From contig NZ_JNCK01000001.1 in the NCBI RefSeq assembly GCF_000731955.1, forward strand, positions 2,294,001 to 2,358,000: a DNA stretch of 64,000 nucleotides, written 5' to 3'. This stretch comes from Halomonas zincidurans B6 (lineage in GTDB: Bacteria; Pseudomonadota; Gammaproteobacteria; Pseudomonadales; Halomonadaceae). The notes under the pieces were generated by a model. It worked only from the letters and a program-made list of their open reading frames with translations, ran no database searches and had not been told where the DNA came from. Numbering within the stretch: the stretch's first letter is position 1; every line of letters begins with the position of its first letter. Positions 62,487 through 64,000 of this stretch are shown here, in pieces. The position numbers and the translations under genes were made by a program.

Positions 62487-62557
62487 AACACTCGCCCGTT
62501 ACGTTAAACTGACTTCAAGAAAGCGCCCCCATTTCGAACCCAGAGCACGTAAGCGCC

Positions 62558-63178
62558 ATGCCCAGACGCACCAAAGCCGAAGCCGAAGCCACACGCGAGG
62601 CGCTGCTCGACGCCGCCGAAGCGCTGTTTCACGGCAAGGGCGTCGCACGCACCTCGCTTGAGCAGATCGCCCGTCACGCCGGCATGACCCGCGGCGCGGT
62701 CTACTGGCACTTCAAGAACAAGGCGGATCTGTTCCACGCCCTGCTCGAGCGCGTGCGATTACCCTTCGAGGAACTCACCGAGGATATCGAGGCCGCCCAT
62801 GGCAACGCCTCGCCCCTGGAATGCATCCGCCTGGCCTGTCACGAGAGTTTTCAGCGTCTGGAACAACCCAGCTATCAGCGCATCCATTCGATCCTTATCC
62901 ATCGTTGCGAATTCTTCAGCGACATCGACCCCCTGGAGATGCAGCGCCGGCTGAGCCGCGAATGCTTCGGCGCGATGCGCGAGAAGTTCCGGCAGGCCGC
63001 GCAATACGACCAACTGGAAGCGTCGATAACGCCGGAGATGGCCACGGAGCTGCTGCAGTGCTGTCTCGGCGGGTTGTTTCACGACTGGCTGCGTGATCCG
63101 CAGAATCACTCGTTGCGCGAACGCGGCGGGCCGATCGTCGACACCCTGTTCAAGTTGATACGCCACGACGCCGGCTAG
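62558..63178 (+). CDS. TetR/AcrR-family repressor of the RND pump
   Basis: A 206-residue repressor. The HTH (about 10-55) has REALLDAAEALFHGKGVART, then LEQIARHAGMTRGAVYWHFK, the AcrR/TtgR pattern. The C-terminal ligand domain carries ECIRLACHESFQRLEQ and ILIHRCEFFSD, typical of the TtgR/AcrR/SmeT group that binds drugs. Divergence from the MFP gene and the palindrome between them support local repression. A MITE copy starts right after its stop. Confidence 0.93.
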   Translation: MPRRTKAEAEATREALLDAAEALFHGKGVARTSLEQIARHAGMTRGAVYWHFKNKADLFHALLERVRLPFEELTEDIEAAHGNASPLECIRLACHESFQRLEQPSYQRIHSILIHRCEFFSDIDPLEMQRRLSRECFGAMREKFRQAAQYDQLEASITPEMATELLQCCLGGLFHDWLRDPQNHSLRERGGPIVDTLFKLIRHDAG

Positions 63179-63345
63179 CTAGGAGTCTGTCGGGCTTGGC
63201 CGATCGTCACGAGAAGCACGGGTTTCGAGTCAAATTTATCGATCGATTGAGGCGAATAGCGCGCTATTTAACGAAATGGATCGATGGAATTGGCCGAAAG
63301 GCCGGGATTCGCAGCAGGTCAGTGTCAAGTCCGACGCGCTCCTAG
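63179..63345. mobile_element. MITE-like element, copy B (inverted)
   Basis: Same 167-bp element as at 41397-41563, in the opposite orientation and 165/167 identical by eye (differences: G for A in CCT[A/G]CTG, C for T in AATT[T/C]CATC, read on copy A's strand). CTAG at both ends; a second CTAG (63175-63178), which includes the tetR TAG stop, adjoins it. It lies between tetR and a minus-strand reading frame of unknown origin. Confidence 0.85.
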
Positions 63346-63504
63346 GCCAAGCCAGCCCATCCAGCGCTCAGGCGAGTTCGCGATGCTGCGCATCACCGTG
63401 CTGCGATAGCCGCCGCCGAACACTTGCAGATGGTTGAGCAATGGATAGCGTTGAAATAGCGTCTGCCGGCGCGGCCAGTCGCTCGGCCAGGCAGCGGCGC
63501 TCGC
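63325..63504 (-). other. Possible gene remnant between the GNAT gene and the MITE
   Basis: In the frame that follows the GNAT stop, codons from 63504 down read WPRRQTLFQRYPLLNHLQ, then VFGGGYRSTVMRSIANSPER and WMGWLGL before running into the MITE and stopping at 63325-63327. The aromatic-rich, GC3-rich, protein-like character suggests the 3' end of a lost gene, but I recognise no family, and a chance frame cannot be excluded. Confidence 0.3.
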
Positions 63505-64000
63505 TCAATCGCGGCGAAACGGCAGGCGGGCCTCGGCGGCCAGGTGATAGGCGGCGACATGCGCGCGCTCCTCGGCGCAGAAGCGGGCGACAGCATGGCG
63601 AAAGCCGGGATGGGCAATATGGTGCAGCGAACGCAGCCGGCGCGGCGCGAATCCGCGGCTGAGCTTGTGCTCGCCCTGGGTGCCGGGGTCGAACCGCGTC
63701 AGGCCGTGAGCCAGGCAGTGCTCGATGCCCTGGTAGTAGCAGGTTTCGAAATGCAGGCAATCGGCTTCGACCTCGCTGCCCCAGTAGCGCCCGTAGAGGG
63801 TTTCGCTGCCCTGCAGGCACAGCGCGGCGGCTACCGGTCGCTCGCCGTGGCGCGCCTGTATCAGCAGCAACGCCTCGGGCATCGTCGCGCGCAGACGGCG
63901 GAAGAAATTCAGCGTCAGGTAGGGCTGCTGGCCACGCTCGAAATAGGTCATCTGGTAGCAGCGATAGAAATGCGCCAGCGCGGCCGTGTCGATCGCCTGA
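63505..64000 (-). CDS. GNAT/COG3146-family protein, N-terminus beyond window
   Basis: The C-terminal 164 residues of a peptidoglycan-biosynthesis/FemAB-like or GNAT-fold protein (COG3146, DUF482). From 64000 the frame reads IDTAALAHFYRCYQMTYFER, then LTLNFFRRLRATMPEALLLI, AAALCLQGSETLYGRYWGSE and FETCYYQGIEHCLAHGLTRF, then DPGTQGEHKLSRGFAPRRLR, the family's most conserved block. It ends LPFRRD as usual. The full family length is about 380, so over half lies right of the window. An internal ATG at 63951 is not the true start. Confidence 0.85.
   Translation of the reverse strand, partial: QAIDTAALAHFYRCYQMTYFERGQQPYLTLNFFRRLRATMPEALLLIQARHGERPVAAALCLQGSETLYGRYWGSEVEADCLHFETCYYQGIEHCLAHGLTRFDPGTQGEHKLSRGFAPRRLRSLHHIAHPGFRHAVARFCAEERAHVAAYHLAAEARLPFRRD

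Overview
The window is chromosomal DNA from a GC-rich gammaproteobacterium, most likely a member of Halomonadaceae (Halomonas or a relative). This is inferred from gene order, not from a marker search. The evidence is the core block ftsB-ispD-ispF-truD-surE-pcm-DUF368-nlpD-rpoS, a cyoABCDE quinol oxidase, tesA divergent from ybbA-ybbP, a BCCT osmolyte-type transporter, a DUF368 lipid-carrier transporter and GC-rich third codon positions. I saw no rRNA, tRNA, CRISPR array, phage or intact transposase gene.

Layout. 1-5.2 kb: two toxin-antitoxin modules (mazEF-like, cut by the left edge, and Phd/ParE-like) flank ybbAP and tesA. 5.2-12.8 kb: EamA exporter, zntB, a SelW-like protein, a short LOV photoreceptor, a PA3496-type small protein, ettA, an LpxL-type acyltransferase and alr, with clusters of REP/BIME repeats in the gaps. 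12.9-22 kb: tolC, then on one strand rpoS, nlpD, popT (DUF368), pcm, surE, truD, ispF, ispD and ftsB, read in the order ftsB to rpoS. 22-29.6 kb: Nif3-like/tspO pair, two Nudix genes, a 2OG-Fe(II) oxygenase, an enoyl-CoA hydratase, an MFS transporter, a VOC protein, a small membrane protein and a second LpxL-type acyltransferase. 29.7-33 kb: TPP riboswitch plus thiC, and an L,D-transpeptidase. 33-38 kb: cyoABCDE. 38.3-44.3 kb: a metal-linked block (lspA, lnt, a ZIP-like protein with altered metal-site residues, and a P1B ATPase with two HMA domains behind a MerR-type promoter). 44.5-49.2 kb: nucleoside salvage operon nupC-deoC-deoA-(deoB remnant)-deoD-cdd. 49.4-50.7 kb: a TerB/J-domain protein and a small membrane protein with a J-like N-terminus. 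50.9-55.6 kb: BCCT transporter, CocE/NonD hydrolase and LysR regulator. 55.6-63.2 kb: MscS-type channel, an RND efflux pump with its adaptor, and a divergent TetR/AcrR repressor with an AcrR-like operator between them. The right edge cuts a GNAT-type (COG3146) gene.

Most interesting signals. (1) A 167-bp MITE-like element is present twice in inverted orientation (41.4 and 63.2 kb), 2 mismatches apart, with CTAG at both ends; one copy splits the metal block. (2) lnt-lspA are linked to a ZIP-like protein lacking canonical His residues and to a Cd/Zn/Pb-type ATPase, whose promoter is a near-perfect MerR/CadR dyad although no MerR gene is in the window. (3) deoB is reduced to its first ~24 codons inside an otherwise intact deo operon. 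(4) The BCCT-hydrolase-LysR unit looks like an uncharacterised uptake-and-hydrolysis module. (5) Mutually exclusive hairpins surround the terminator between ettA and the acyltransferase gene. None is proven to be a new system; each has a concrete test.
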